Positions 49,575-62,154 of a stretch of DNA of 64,000 nt are shown piece after piece (the first letter of the stretch is position 1; every line of letters begins with the position of its first letter). Location of the stretch: assembly GCF_026210795.1 (NCBI RefSeq), contig NC_089454.1, positions 2,418,001 through 2,482,000 on the forward strand, read 5' to 3'. The notes beneath the pieces are model-generated. The model did not search any database and was not told the DNA's origin. It was given only the letters and a program-made list of their open reading frames with translations. A program made the translations under genes and the position numbers. Origin of the DNA: Rhizophagus irregularis (taxonomy: Eukaryota > Glomeromycota > Glomeromycetes > Glomerales > Glomeraceae).

Positions 49575-50002
49575 GAAGAGGTTTTGAAGGACAAAGCAAA
49601 AGATTGATATGAAAATGATAAAGAAAAGGGACATCACTTGGGTAGAAGAGGTCGTCGATACCATAAATAAATATAGACTTCGAAGAAATACCAAAAATTT
49701 GACTGACGTCAAGGATTATACTACCCTGAAGGTGGTAGATATTATTAAGGAGAAAGATAGTTAAAGAGAAATGAGTGGAACTTATTGAAGAAGAAAAGAA
49801 GTTAGAAGACGTACGTATCAAGAATGGAATGATGAAGGTAGAATTCGAAGAATTTCATACGGTTAATTCGGTTTGCTCTTCGCGTCTACCATTGCAAAAA
49901 ACTAAAAAGGATGAGGCAGAAGAAAATGTAGGGCATACTAGACAAATTAATAAAGAAGATGAAGTGGAGAGTGATAAATCGGAAAGTGATAAAAAAAGGT
50001 AA
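49575..50002 (+). pseudogene. Decayed gene fragment of unknown function
   Basis: Broken frames include ITWVEEVVDTINKYRLRRNT, NLTDVKDYTTLKVVDIIKEK and then MELIEEEKKLEDVRIKNGMM from 49775, which ends in an acidic/lysine tail at 50002. The pieces are collinear but separated by frameshifts and stops. The product would be charged and helical. It may belong with the Crinkler relic just upstream or to a repeated family; I do not recognise it. Confidence 0.5.
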
Positions 50003-50690
50003 TTTTACAAAATAAAGTTAATTTACTGTAGTTAAAGGTGGTAATAAGAACAAGAAAAATAAGAAGAGTATGAACAAATAGAGTTCACGCTAAGCAATTT
50101 TATTTAGTTTTATTTTTATTTTAAACTAGCAAAATTTTCAGTTATTCTGTATGTATACTTTATTATGTGATGCTTAGCATCGAACATTGTTGGTATATAA
50201 TATAACCGTTCTTGATAAAGCTAATTATATATAAGCACTATGACAACCCGCTAACGAAAAGTGCTTAATAAAGAAATTTAGTATGTACTGTTGAAAAAAA
50301 AGTATTCGGTGAGTACTAATATTGACCAACGTGATCAAACATACGCGCGTAATAAATATGGCGCGTAAACAAGCTTACAAATCTTACATCATACTGACTC
50401 ACAATGTATATGATTTTATTTTCCCACGAGAAATTATTTATAAAATCGCCCTTTTTTCTCTAAACGTATCATCTCTCATCTCTCTTATCTCTCTTAACAT
50501 AGGAGCGGCAAGTCTCCTCATATTAGACTTTCAAAAGTTTTAATATTTACTATAGTCTTTAAATATTATTTCTTTTAATATAATATTTTAATTTTTTTCA
50601 ATATTCGTAATATTTATCATAACTTTTTCAAACTTATATTTTATTTATTTAATATATATAAGGTTGTTCTTATTCCTTTCTGTAAAAAAA
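50003..50690. other. Intergenic DNA, nothing recognised
   Basis: AT-rich with no supported gene or repeat. Confidence 0.4.
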
Positions 50691-50691
50691 C

Positions 50692-51036
50692 CTTGGAAGA
50701 TTTCTATCAATGGTAAGTGGAAATGACTAAGCTGGGATGTATAAGGGATTTGTGCACCTAGAGTGCTTCGGTTATCCTCCTCTTCTAGAAGTTTGGTTAC
50801 CTTAATGAGAAAATAATAGAAAAACAATATCTCAAGCTATGTCGCAGACTTCTGTATGTGGGGCCCTTCCCTTTGGTGGTGGGTCTCATGTCTTATTATC
50901 AATATGACAGTACCTCTGCACGAGTTTGATCACTCACGATATATCGTTAATGTCGGTTGATAATAGGCATGGGGGCTTGAATCTGTCTTTTCTACAAAGC
51001 TTACTTAGAGTACTCGAGTCTTCTAATATATTTTTT
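50692..51036. repeat. Tandem duplication, left copy
   Basis: From CTTGGAAGATTTCTAT to GAGTCTTCTAATATATTTTT. It matches 51114-51482 at nearly every position after GGTAAGTGGAAATGAC. Differences are a few substitutions, such as CTTCGG versus CTTTGG and CTCATG versus CTTGTG. The segment is richer in G and C than its surroundings and has no sustained reading frame. It is not recognisable as rRNA, tRNA or a spliceosomal RNA. Confidence 0.85.
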
Positions 51037-51113
51037 ACTATATACTCAATTTTTTAGATTCCGTGAATTACAGATAAAGTTTTTAAATCTTAACCTTTAA
51101 AAGCTTGGAAGAT

Positions 51114-51482
51114 TTCTATTTAAATGGACAATTTTATTGGTTTTTTTTCATTAGTTTGGTAAGTGGAAATGACTAAGCTGGGATGTATAAGGGATTTGTG
51201 CACCTAGAGTGCTTTGGTTATCCTCCTCTTCTAGAAGTTTGGTTACCTTAATGAGAAAATAATAGAAAAACAATATCTCAAGCTATGTCGCAGACTTCTG
51301 TATGTGGGGCCCTTCCCTTTGGTGGTGGGTCTTGTGTCTTATTATCAATGTGACAGTACCTCTGCACGAGTTTGGTCACTCACGATATATCGTTAATGTC
51401 AATTGATAGTAGGCATGGGGGCTTGAATCTGTCTTTTCTACAAAGCTTACTTAGAGTACTCGAGTCTTCTAATATATTTTTT
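51114..51482. repeat. Tandem duplication, right copy
   Basis: Same as the left copy except for about 35 extra bp (TAAATGGACAATTTTATTGG onward) near its left end. A similar short string (TTTAAATGGGCATTTTATTG) occurs at about 58616-58636. Confidence 0.85.
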
Positions 51483-52175
51483 CATTTTATTTTTAGATTA
51501 CTTTAGGCAATAAATCACTTGACCTAACACGAAAGTTTTCCTCGGCTCATTCCGGTACTTCTGGTATGAAATGTTAACGTAAACTTTAACGTTAACATAA
51601 AGATTAGTTTTCAAGCGATCATCAATTTTACCGATCTAATTTTAGCCTCTCCTTTTTTAATATAAACCTTTTCACTTTTAAACAACATACTGTTATTCAT
51701 GTAATCCTTTAGTGGTGTTAGAATAAAACTATAAACATAAGCTAGTAAGTACAACGGAAAGTGGTTGTACGAATTTATTAGTATATGATAGAACAAAATT
51801 GAATAATTGATGTAGACTCCAACCAAACTACCATCGTTTTTGGATGGAGATTGTAAGCGGATATTGATGTAACTAAAGATAAAAATCGTAATTTTACTTC
51901 CAGATTGAAATAATCAATAGATTTTTATAAGTTTATTAATTAATACCATCAAAGTAATTTGTAAGATCATAAATCAAATTTTTTTCCTTTAATTAAAAAT
52001 CTACTTTACAAAAATTTTATTACTAACCGATAAAAGTTAATCATCTAAATAAATAAATGATTTTTTTTCTTTTTAAAGTAATATAAAATACATTAAAAAA
52101 AAAAATTTCTAATTCTGCTCTTTTTTTTTCAAAAAACAATAAATAATAAATTTTTAAATAATTAAACAAATCGAT
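51483..52175. other. AT-rich intergenic DNA
   Basis: No gene or element supported. Confidence 0.4.
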
Positions 52176-52318
52176 TAATATTGAATTTCATCATTTTTTG
52201 TTTATCACGATTAGATAATTTCATGGCCAAGAAAGCAGCTGCAGCCCAACCAATATAAATTACCCCAATATTTCTCAAACAGATTGAAAAATTTGAGAAA
52301 TTGTAAGTGTAACTTAAT
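52176..52318 (-). CDS. Possible last exon of a small membrane protein
   Basis: On the minus strand an open stretch reads NIGVIYIGWAAAAFLAMKLS then NRDKQKMMKFNINRFV and a stop at about 52176. It is a short hydrophobic segment followed by a basic tail, a layout common in small mitochondrial membrane proteins. Codons look less AT-biased than those of neighbouring spurious frames. No start codon or upstream exon could be placed, so this may be chance. Confidence 0.25.
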
Positions 52319-52439
52319 GAGGTAAAAATGTCCTATAGCAACTATCCCGTCAATTTTTTTTCAAAAACACATGAGATTTGTGTATTTCAAGACAGCGTAT
52401 GGTAACTATGGTATATTAAATCAAGAGATACGTTAACGA

Positions 52440-53440
52440 TAGAAAAACAAAATTCTGACCTTCGAAATTGGCATGGCAATCGCAGCAAAAGAACAAAGTA
52501 GAATTAAAAAAAATAAGGAAATTTTACTCAAGCATAAAGAACAAAAAAAAAGGACCGAAGGAATAATAATGTCGATAATTTATGAGGACACAAGATCGTT
52601 AAAGACTAACGTGAAATTTTCTTTTATCGCGTTGGAGCGAAAGTGATGTGATAAAGAATTTGCAAACTCTAGGGATTGTAAAAAGAATTTTGATTAACAG
52701 GATTGTTCAATTATCAAACAGTCAAAGCTGATTTCTTGAGAGAAATGTTCAGCACGGACATCAGAACATGTCAAATACGTTGGTATCAAGGCAACTCTAC
52801 AAATTAAAAGCACGTAGCAATAGAGATAGATGGAGAACTATCAAAAATATTATTCCACAGAATAGATTTGTCGTTAAAGAGAAGGAAATAAAATTTATGC
52901 AATATACATCGAAGAAGGTGGCTTTTATTAAATTCATAAAAATTATAAAAATTAAAAAAAGAAAGAAAAATGACTGCACTATTTTTAGCAAATTAGACGG
53001 CTGACGTCACGGAGAAAATCACGTGATATTTATTAAAGAATTGGGATTCAGCAACCGTTCAATAACATTAAAAAAAAATCTAAGATTCGAAAGATATAAT
53101 CTTAAAGGTTCTCCTTTTCCCGTTCTTCGGAAGCCCACCCGAACCTATAAAAAAAAAAGAAAGGAACAGTTAGTAAATCGTTCAAAATAATAAAAAAAAA
53201 ATAAAATAAACCACAAAAACTAAAAGAAAATCCAAATATTCCAGCTGATAATGAAAATGAAGTAACACGAGAAAGTAGTTGTAACTTTATGGAACAACTT
53301 ATAGATGGAGAAAGAGAAAAAATATGAAGAGTATTTTAATAGAATAAGTAATATCTTAAGAGGATGATGATTTGAAGGTGACACAAAAAATAAATTTAGA
53401 AAGAATTTGTTGAACGAGGAAAACGGATTATCAAAAATAC
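52440..53440. other. Decayed reading frames, unrecognised
   Basis: The plus strand has Lys/Arg/Glu-rich open pieces in changing frames (for example KEQSRIKKNKEILLKHKEQK near 52490 and NRDRWRTIKNIIPQNRF near 52815). They may be remains of a transposon or gene, but no family motif is visible. Confidence 0.3.
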
Positions 53441-54137
53441 TTCATGTATGCGGTACTTTTTTTTAAAAATTTTCTCTCCTTAATAAACTCCCTACCTTGC
53501 GGTTACAACGCTCATCATTTTAAACATTCAAATATGTATATTTATACAAAAGTCCAAAAAGTATTGGTTCAAGAATAATAATTACATTCTAACATGCTGA
53601 ATGGATTGATGATCGATAAAATGAATATATTTAATATATTTGTATGAATTCCAATTAAAAGTTTCGTAGATCTTAGGATGAGATTTTCATCTCATGAGAT
53701 CCAATACTATTCATACTAATCATTGCTTGACAATACTAAAGATAGTTTTGTTCTCTTTTTTTTTTAATATAGTCATATTTTAAGTCGAGTAAAGGTGCTA
53801 TATTTAATCACGTTTATTGCGGACAATTATTTGGCAGTGGCGACCTTGTTTTGTATGAAAAAAATTGTTATTAGGCATTTGTCATACTAAGAATTGAATG
53901 AGTGAAAGTTAATTTATTATAATATGATGTGTGTGGATAAAAAAAACTGATTCACTTATTCGTACAGAATATTATACAGTATATGATATAATTCTCAATA
54001 TACAGTAGTTATATTTTAATACATTGTAAACTGATATCATTCTTTGACATTCAGATAACTGGCCTAAACATTACTACTCATTTTAAAACGTATTATTATT
54101 TTAATACTTATAATTATAGAATGCTATAATGGTATCG

Positions 54138-54245
54138 GGACTTTTCGCCGAAATCCAATTTTCCCGAAACCCATTTCACCGAATTCCATTTTCGCTGACA
54201 TTTTGCCGAATGAACATTTTGCTGAATGGACATTTCACCGAAAAA
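54138..54245. repeat. Degenerate CCGAA/CATTT short repeat
   Basis: Imperfect copies of a CATTTCACCGAATGGA-like unit, six to eight over about 110 bp. Related to the repeat that truncates the kinase at 27.9 kb. Confidence 0.6.
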
Positions 54246-56631
54246 TTATTTATTCCATTTTGTTTATTTTATTGTTTTTATACTAAATAACATAAAGAAA
54301 TCTTTTCTAGAAAAATTTTTAAATTAGATGATTTTTATTAAATTTATCTCATTGTTTATAATACATTAATCTTCTCTTAGACGACACCAACAGCTACTCT
54401 CATATATATTTAATAAACATTAAGGCTCTTATCTTATTATATTTTAAAAATAATACTTATAAAATAAATTAATAACAAAAGATATTCATAAAAAACGGAT
54501 AAAAAGAGTAGCTAGTATTATATATTTATGAATAGAAATGATCAGCATTAAAACCATTAAAACCATGTGGACTTGACAGTCTTGACACCTTAATTACATC
54601 ATCGGTTCAAAGTGAGTCGACTCGAGTAGATTCTGAAACTGATCTTAAATTTAAAAAGATTCCGGATCTCTTGAGCTTAAACTACTTTTAACCATATAAC
54701 CGTTCTGAACTTCGAACCGATTTCGAAGAACCGACTAAAATGGTGTCATCTGACGATCACATACCCAAAATATCAAAATTTTCTGGTTGATCATCACCAC
54801 ATGCTCTACTCGTGTCTTAAATTTGCTATTTATTAGAGAAACCCCTAATTACGCCACGCTGACATGATCGACAACCTTTGTTTTTTACTTATTCAAAGAA
54901 AGATGAAGGATTATCAACTCCCCTTAAAAAATCTTGATGTGATGTCAGTAAAATGGGTGAATACCGATGAAATAGGTAGAAAATAAAAATGTACAATCAT
55001 AATAATCATATGTATTCAGAATTCATTTTACATAGATATATACATATAAATATATATGTATGATATTAATTGATATATTTATGAAATTTATTCCACCATA
55101 ACAATCCGTTCATCCCAATCATGTGTAAAAAAATATTTAATATAGTAATGTGTAGTTTATCAGATGTTTGGAAACTATTCTAACAGAATACAATAGTGAT
55201 AGTAATAATTAGAAATTTGAGTTCTTCATTAATTAATACTTTTACTTCAGAGTGCATATATTTGTACATCCTGTGATAACCTTGCAACTTCTACAAATTT
55301 ACTGTATTTTTTTTTGATTGTACCATAAGAAAATTTAAAATTATTTCCCGTCAACCACACAGACTAGTTTTGTTATTTTTATTATGGTCAGGTTTCATAT
55401 TATATAAAACTATAAAGTTTAATTAAATAGTCTATTGATAATTTTTAATAATAAATATAATACAAGTTTCTAAATATTGCAGATCTAACCCAAGTAATTA
55501 CGTTCATTTTCTTTACAAAGCTTTTAGAAATGATTCGATAGAAAGAATTTATATTAATCATAATATCAAATATCTAAAATTTTAAAATTTGAAGGTAAAT
55601 TGATGTTTCAATAATGCGGTAAAACATTTTTAATTATGTTAATTATTTTAATAGACCAAAATACCCAAAAGAAAAGTACAATCACTTAAAAAGTAAATGT
55701 TGTAATTCTTCAGATTTAATAGAACTTGGGGCCAAAAAGCGTTAAAAGCGAATAAACACTGCATATTAACTCAGGAAAATCTTGAATATAGTAAGCGCAA
55801 AACTTGTTTGAAAATTATTAGGAAAATAATAATTTTAATTTAAAAATTTTAAATTTGCTAGATTTATTAAATAATTTTTTCGAAAAAAAAAAATATTTAA
55901 AAAAAACTGATCGATATCTGACACCCTCTAATTATATATTTGTAAATAAACATTATTTTACTATAACTTTTATCTCGACAACATTCCTTAGCTGTAATGT
56001 TTTTCTATTATTTATTGCAAAATTAATTCATGTCTTCATATCGACAAGTATTAGAAAATATCAAAATCTTCGTTATTCTATTTATGCTATCATATAAATT
56101 TAAATTTTGTGCTCTTGAGGCGCAATACAAACTTCGTATAATAAATATTTGTTTTTCGGTACTATATCAGATACCATATAATAATTATTCCCATTTTATT
56201 GATTAACACTGATTAATAATTACACGTTTTTTTCATTTGAAAATGTACAACGGCGTTTTTATTTGGCATATTTCAGGGGCCAAATAGGTAGTGTTACATA
56301 AATCGTGATATATATTCAAAAAAAGGAAATAAAATTGTCGATTGTGACAGAGACAAAAACGGGGTTAACCCAAATTTTTCTAGTTCAGTCACCTTCGCTA
56401 TCACAAATCACGATGTAACGTTCAACGTTATATGCAAATATTATATATTATTTTACGAGATAAATGTAATAGATAATATCTTTTAGACAAAATCAGAAAA
56501 TAATAATATTACTCAAAGAAAATAAAGTTCAATCACGTGAAATGATGTTATGTATATTTTATCAAAAAGTAATAGTACACAAAAATACTAGTTTAACTTT
56601 GTCAAAAGAATAATAATAATAGACGAATACG
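54246..56631. other. Gene-poor AT-rich region
   Basis: Only short chance frames, including one at 55855-56097 that is lysine/phenylalanine-rich and looks like low-complexity AT sequence. No RNA gene or element is supported. Confidence 0.4.
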
Positions 56632-58339
56632 TTAAATTCTTAGTTTAACTTTAACTGATAATCCATGTAATACGCTCATGCCGAGAGATGTAGTTTTTAA
56701 AGGAGATTCTATATCTACTAAATCTATTTCATATTTTCTAAATATTAAAGCCATCAAACCAACCAATTCTATCATTGCTAACTTTCTTCCTGGGCATAAT
56801 CTTGGTCCTCCACCAAACATTATGAAAGAATATTTCTCTGGTTCAAATTCTTCATCCATCCATCTATCAGGGTTAAATTTATCGGCATCTTTCCAATGAT
56901 TTTTATTTCCATGAACGGCATCAGCATTAATTCGAAAATAGCTACCAGCTGGCCATTGATATCCTGCTACTTCTTCAGGTTTATCAATAACTCTTCCGAA
57001 TGCATGAAAAATTGGGAAAACGCGAGCAACTTCTTTTATAATCGCTTCACAGTATTTTAAGCTACGAAGATCATCTTCAGTAACCCATCTCGTTATATCA
57101 CCTTGAAATCTTCTATCAATTTCTTCATACATTTTCATTTTCACATCTGGATTATGTGCAAGATAATAGGTAATGAATGAAATCATGTTCGCGGTCTATA
57201 TTTTAAAAGAATAAATGTTAAAATGATTTCCAAGTTTAAAGTGATAAGAAAAAAAAAATTATAAATATATTTACTGTATCAGTTCCAGCAAGAAATCCGT
57301 CAATCATAATAAAACTAATGTCTTCATTAGTCATGGGTTTCAGAAGTTCACCACCAATGGTTTTTTCTCTATTAAAATCACGAGGTGTACTCGCTGTAAT
57401 CACCGATGTTAACATATCACTGGGTAAAGGTTTATCTAATGGTGTATTTTCAATTTCTTTTCTTCGTCTTTTAATAATTGAATTCAGTCTTTTTGTAATA
57501 TATTTTACATTTTGAATTGAATCATCTGATATACTTTTAAAATATGGAACGTAATGTCGTAAGATAGGAGGAACCAATTCAAACCATGGAAGCCTCGTAT
57601 TATATTTACGAAGTGCACTAACTAATTTTACGGAATCTTCAACAATTGCTAACGGATGTTCGGCTTTTTCTTCACTGAGATTATTAAAAAGTCCTGCCAT
57701 TGAATAAGATCTTTCACCAGTTATTAATTCAATAATCATATCATTTGTAAATTGATTAAACCATGAAAAGAAGTCCAATACATTTTTATTCTCTTTGATA
57801 ATTTCTTCTTTAAGATATAATTTGTCCCAATAATTTTCCAATTCATTAAATAATATATTTGTCCATTCAATAGCTCTTTGATTAAATTTTGGAGCTAAAA
57901 AAGCTTGTGTAAAAAATTGACGATTATATCTCCATGGTTTGTAATGTTGATTCACCACTATTCCTTTTCCGGTTATTCCTAAATCATCAAAGACATCGGC
58001 ACGAGGAGTTCTCATAATTTTTAAGTTTTTTGTTGAAGGGACTAAAAATGGTTCAAGATATTCTGCTCGTCCTAGACTTATACTTCGTAGTGGTAAATAA
58101 ACATCGATTATATCACCATATTTTTTATGATTTATATCTAAATACTTTTTGAGACTTCCACCATGCCATACTAATGGAAGCAAATTTCCAACGAATGGGA
58201 GTGGAAAAGGACCAGGTAAAGGGTTGACGCGAGTAAAATATTTATAATAAAAGTGTACCACATATGTAATTAACAAGGTACCTATCAAGGAAAGGTAATT
58301 ATCAATTCTCAAATTATTAAATATTAATTTTAGAAGCAT
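56632..58339 (-). CDS. Microsomal cytochrome P450
   Basis: Two exons, 57275-58339 and 56632-57195, joined in phase 0, give 542 residues, a normal length for a eukaryotic P450. There is an N-terminal membrane anchor (about residues 11-35) and a proline hinge, NPLPGPFPLPFVGN. The I-helix AGTDT-TANM is formed across the intron. Next come ExxR as EVAR (410-413), FNPDRWMD, and the heme loop FGGGPRLCPG with Cys near residue 489. It should sit in the endoplasmic reticulum membrane and use a P450 reductase. The substrate cannot be read from sequence; fatty acid or sterol-type substrates are common for such fungal enzymes. No lesion seen, and codon use looks like a functional gene. Confidence 0.92.
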
Positions 58340-58436
58340 TGTGTTTGTGGTATATAATCAAGTATTAAAGTATATTTTTATTTTTTCTATTTTTTTATTT
58401 TTATTTTTATTTTTTTTTTTGACGCGAAATTGGGAA

Positions 58437-58450
58437 TATATATATAAATT
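58437..58450 (-). promoter_or_regulatory. TATA-like element upstream of the P450
   Basis: A TATATATATA run about 100 bp upstream of the start codon. An ACGCGAAA element, which resembles fungal SBF/E2F-type sites, lies just to its plus-strand left at about 58421-58430. It recurs near 59432, so its meaning is uncertain. Confidence 0.35.
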
Positions 58451-58459
58451 TTGATCCAT

Positions 58460-60540
58460 TTAATTAACCAATCCACTTTCTATAATTTCCGTTCCTAATT
58501 AAATCGTTGATCAACTAACTAGAATTGAGATATTGATGTATTTTAGTAATAATTTATTATCATTTACAGGCGTATGATTGTTTATTTATTGGATTTAACC
58601 TTTAATGTCTGTCTATTTAAATGGGCATTTTATTGTCCCGTAGGTTTGTTTTATCTCTAATTAGAACTTGAATTTTTATTTGTTATAAGAAAAAAGAATT
58701 GGAAAGGATTAAATAATATGTATTGACATTCATATGATACATTAAATTTGAAGGGATCGACAAAAAAGTATAATTTGGTAATATCCGGAACTAAAATGGC
58801 CGATTTCCGGATCAACATATTAACTCAATTAAGTTGCTGTTCATCAGTTTTATTGTAACAGATCACCTTTTTTTTTGCATTTTTAATGTGTTTCATTAAA
58901 AGTTTCAATTTCAACTGAAAAAGACGTGGGTAAAAATTTTCTTAAATAATTTTTAGTTAAAAAATTATTAATACAGAAGATATTTTAGTACATATTGACT
59001 CTCGTGCAACTTTAAACTGTACGAATCACACATCCTGTTAACGATGCGTGCGTGCTGTACCTTTACTGTGAAACAAGGGACTTGAAATTGAAGTAAAGAT
59101 GGCGTTAAAGATGGCAATCAGTTCACTGAAAACAATAGGTTGTTAACAATTATACATTACAATCGTTATACACATTACAAAAAAAATAAAAAAAATGATC
59201 TCATCTTTTGATAATAATAAAAATAAGAATATTTAAGTAATAACGCGATAATCAGTAAATCAACAACGATTTTTGTTTACGATAGTCATCGGTAATTAAC
59301 ATCTTTCTTGTTGCTCAATCAATCAATCACTTACACTTAACGAGCTAAACAAAACCTATAACTGATTGCTCACTTATCCATATTATACCCATATACTGTA
59401 TGTCACTACCCTTATCATATTCTCACTATTTGACGCGAAAGAACCTTTAAAAATTTTATTACAATCTCAAATTGATAATTCTGGTTTATTTACTAATAAA
59501 TAATTTTTTTCTTAGGTCTGAAACAATTATTAAACTTGTTTCGTACTTGTTACAGCTAATCATTCTTAAAAGTTTCATACCAATTTTTGTTGAACTATTT
59601 TTTAAAAAAAAATTCAAGGCGGTTGGACGGTTGGGCGGTTAGGATTATGTAAGGTGGTTAGGGTGGTTAGGTAATAGGGAATGTAGGGATGTATCATCAA
59701 AAATGGTTGTATCAATAGTTATATATGTTTTAGTAAATAGAAATAGAATGTGACATTTTTGTCACTATTCTAAATATTTTCTTCTTTTCGTCATATTATA
59801 AATAAAGTCATAAATAGAAGAAATCATTATTCATTTAACACAAAAACTGAATTTAATGTTAGCTTATTTTAATCTAACCAATTATGTTCGCGATTAAGAA
59901 AACATAGAAAACTTGTATTCAAAAAGGATATTTATAAAGTTTGATTTTTCCCATAATTGATCTTAATTAATTTCACTCCTGTAAATCCTGAGGACCGGTT
60001 TACAACTGAAAATTCCCATGGAACTATGGGGTAAAAATTATTTAAAAATATTTTAAAAGATCATGAGATCAACTTGTTGATCAATTACTGAATAATTAGA
60101 TCTGTCAGGAGAACGTGCCACCATACATTACATTTTTTATTTCTATGTTATTTCCTATACGTCAATTAGTATTGTAAAAACCTGAAATTATTCAGTCCCA
60201 GATAAACGATGTCCCTGATCAGAACCCGACTATCATATTCCACAAATTGTAAAATCCAAACATTCACAAATCCGAAATTGAATAATATTCAAATTCAGTG
60301 TTACCATTTAATATAAAATTAAATATTATTTTTAGTATTCATTCAATGCTATTTAATTTTGTGTTACTTTCGCAAAATATTAATTATTTAAAATGAGGAG
60401 CATTCAACGTTTGATCGACCAATCAACTAAATTTGATTAAATTAAAATGAATTTTTCATCAAATTTCCATTATCTGTAAAATCATGAATTCTTTATTTTT
60501 GTCGCTCATGAAATTTCAATAAAACAAAATCAATATTCTG
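58460..60540. other. Intergenic DNA with a short G-rich stretch
   Basis: The interval 59618-59690 has repeated GGTTGG, GGTTAGG and GGGTGG blocks; otherwise it is AT-rich with no gene, RNA or mobile element I can support. Confidence 0.4.
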
Positions 60541-60544
60541 CCAT

Positions 60545-60720
60545 CTTGCACATCACCTATACTTTATTTGTTTTACATCTTTAAATCTACCAAATGGTAA
60601 CCCATGATTTAATAAATTTGCAGAATATTTATTTGCATCATAAATTGTGTATCCTTGATAAATTAATTTATCGATATCATTTATTTCTACTGGTCCATCC
60701 TTTAATCATTCTAAATGAAT
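60545..60720 (-). pseudogene. Kinase N-terminal relic
   Basis: The minus strand reads INDIDKLIYQGYTIYDANK and then LPFGRFKDVKQI, matching the NDDIDKFIKNTIYD to FDRFEDIKQI segment of the local kinases, with stops and small gaps. No glycine loop or catalytic lobe follows. It is an old fragment. Confidence 0.6.
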
Positions 60721-61544
60721 CGCACTCTTCACATCATAAAGTTGAGCCAATTAAATTATCCGTTTTACATTTCCCCTACCCGCAAATAACATATTCACGT
60801 GATCAAAAATCTAGCCAATCAAAATATTTAATATTATATATATTCATTATTTAGAATTTGTCAAAATTTTTACAAAATAATTTTACGATTAGTAATCTAG
60901 TATATCCATTGGTATAGTATTTGTGAGAAACTATAAATGGACGGAAAATAAGGCTAATAGAAAAAAAATAATAATAATCATAAATTTTGTTGCACGTGAC
61001 TTTATATACTGGGATTTTTAAAAAAAGATTTTTTTTTTTTTATTTGACCCCTTCTAAAAAGTTTTAAAATAATGCAAATAATTATTGGTTCAACCTATTT
61101 GTTTCAATAATTCTAATTTTTATTATTTTTAAATTAACGTTATTGGTTATATTTTGAAAAGTTTGAAAAATTTTACAAAATTAGAGAATATAAGGTAATA
61201 CATAATTTTTTTCATTACAAAATGACTAATGACTACTGTAAGTGGAATAGTAATCTTCCTTAATCGGCACAACCGACAATAAACTTTTTTTTTTTTTGGT
61301 AAATGTTTATGATTTAATAATAATAAACTTAAAAATTTAACATCATATAATTACATAATTACATACCAATATATATTTGCACGAATTTTACTAAAAAAAT
61401 TATCAGTTATGATATAAATAATCTCACCGAAATTACATTCCCGACAATCATTTCCCTGATAGGATAATCTAACCGAAAGGTCATAGATATCCGGAAATTA
61501 TCCGGATAATCTTGATAATCCGGATAAAATTATTCGTTTATCCG

Positions 61545-61729
61545 CCCTATAAAAAATTTATCAGTTATTTCTGTAAAACTCCGTAAAAATGTGCCTTTCA
61601 CGGATTCATTCACGGAAAATATAAATAATTTGATAAATTCCGTGATATAAGGCTATTCATTCCGGAATATGAGCCTTTTACGGAAAAAAGATTGGAATAT
61701 AAAAAAACTGATGGACTTTTTTTACAGGG
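61545..61729. mobile_element. 185-bp MITE, CCCTATAAAA family, copy 1
   Basis: Starts CCCTATAAAAAATTTATC and ends GACTTTTTTTACAGGG. The interior has repeated CACGGA/CCGTAAAA segments. It lies within a series of CCGGATAATC-type short repeats (61490-61790). Confidence 0.7.
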
Positions 61730-62154
61730 CCGGATAATTCAAATAAAATTATCCGTTTATCTGGATTGAGCGGATAACCTAACGGATCCAGTCTCTATAT
61801 GAAAAACTACCCAACTCAAAGTTACATTTTTTCGTGATAGTGTGCTTCGGCACCAGGATGATGATAACCGTGGTGGCCATGGTGATGATCGAAGACCAAT
61901 AATAATAAGTAGAATTCCTAGAGGGCGTGGCTGTGGGTTTCTACAAGTAGCCGTGATTATCTTCATATAATTTTTTGAAAATAACGAGTAATTAGCTATG
62001 ATCGTTTATTTATTTTATTAGATAGCCTAATTTTAGAATTTTATTGTAATATTTTAATTAACTATTCTTTTTTAAATATATTATACCCTGTCGATCCCGA
62101 TTTTTATATTCCGTCTTTTTTCCGTAAAAGGCTCATATTTCCGGGATTATAGCT

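Noticed and set aside
50692-51482. rRNA, tRNA or spliceosomal RNA in the tandem duplication
   Set aside because: No match by eye to conserved cores of 5S, U1, U2, U4, U5 or U6, and no cloverleaf found.
61757-61966. 69-codon minus-strand reading frame with Arg/Pro/Ser-rich product
   Set aside because: Lies in the short-repeat and MITE cluster, has no family motif and no support from exon structure.
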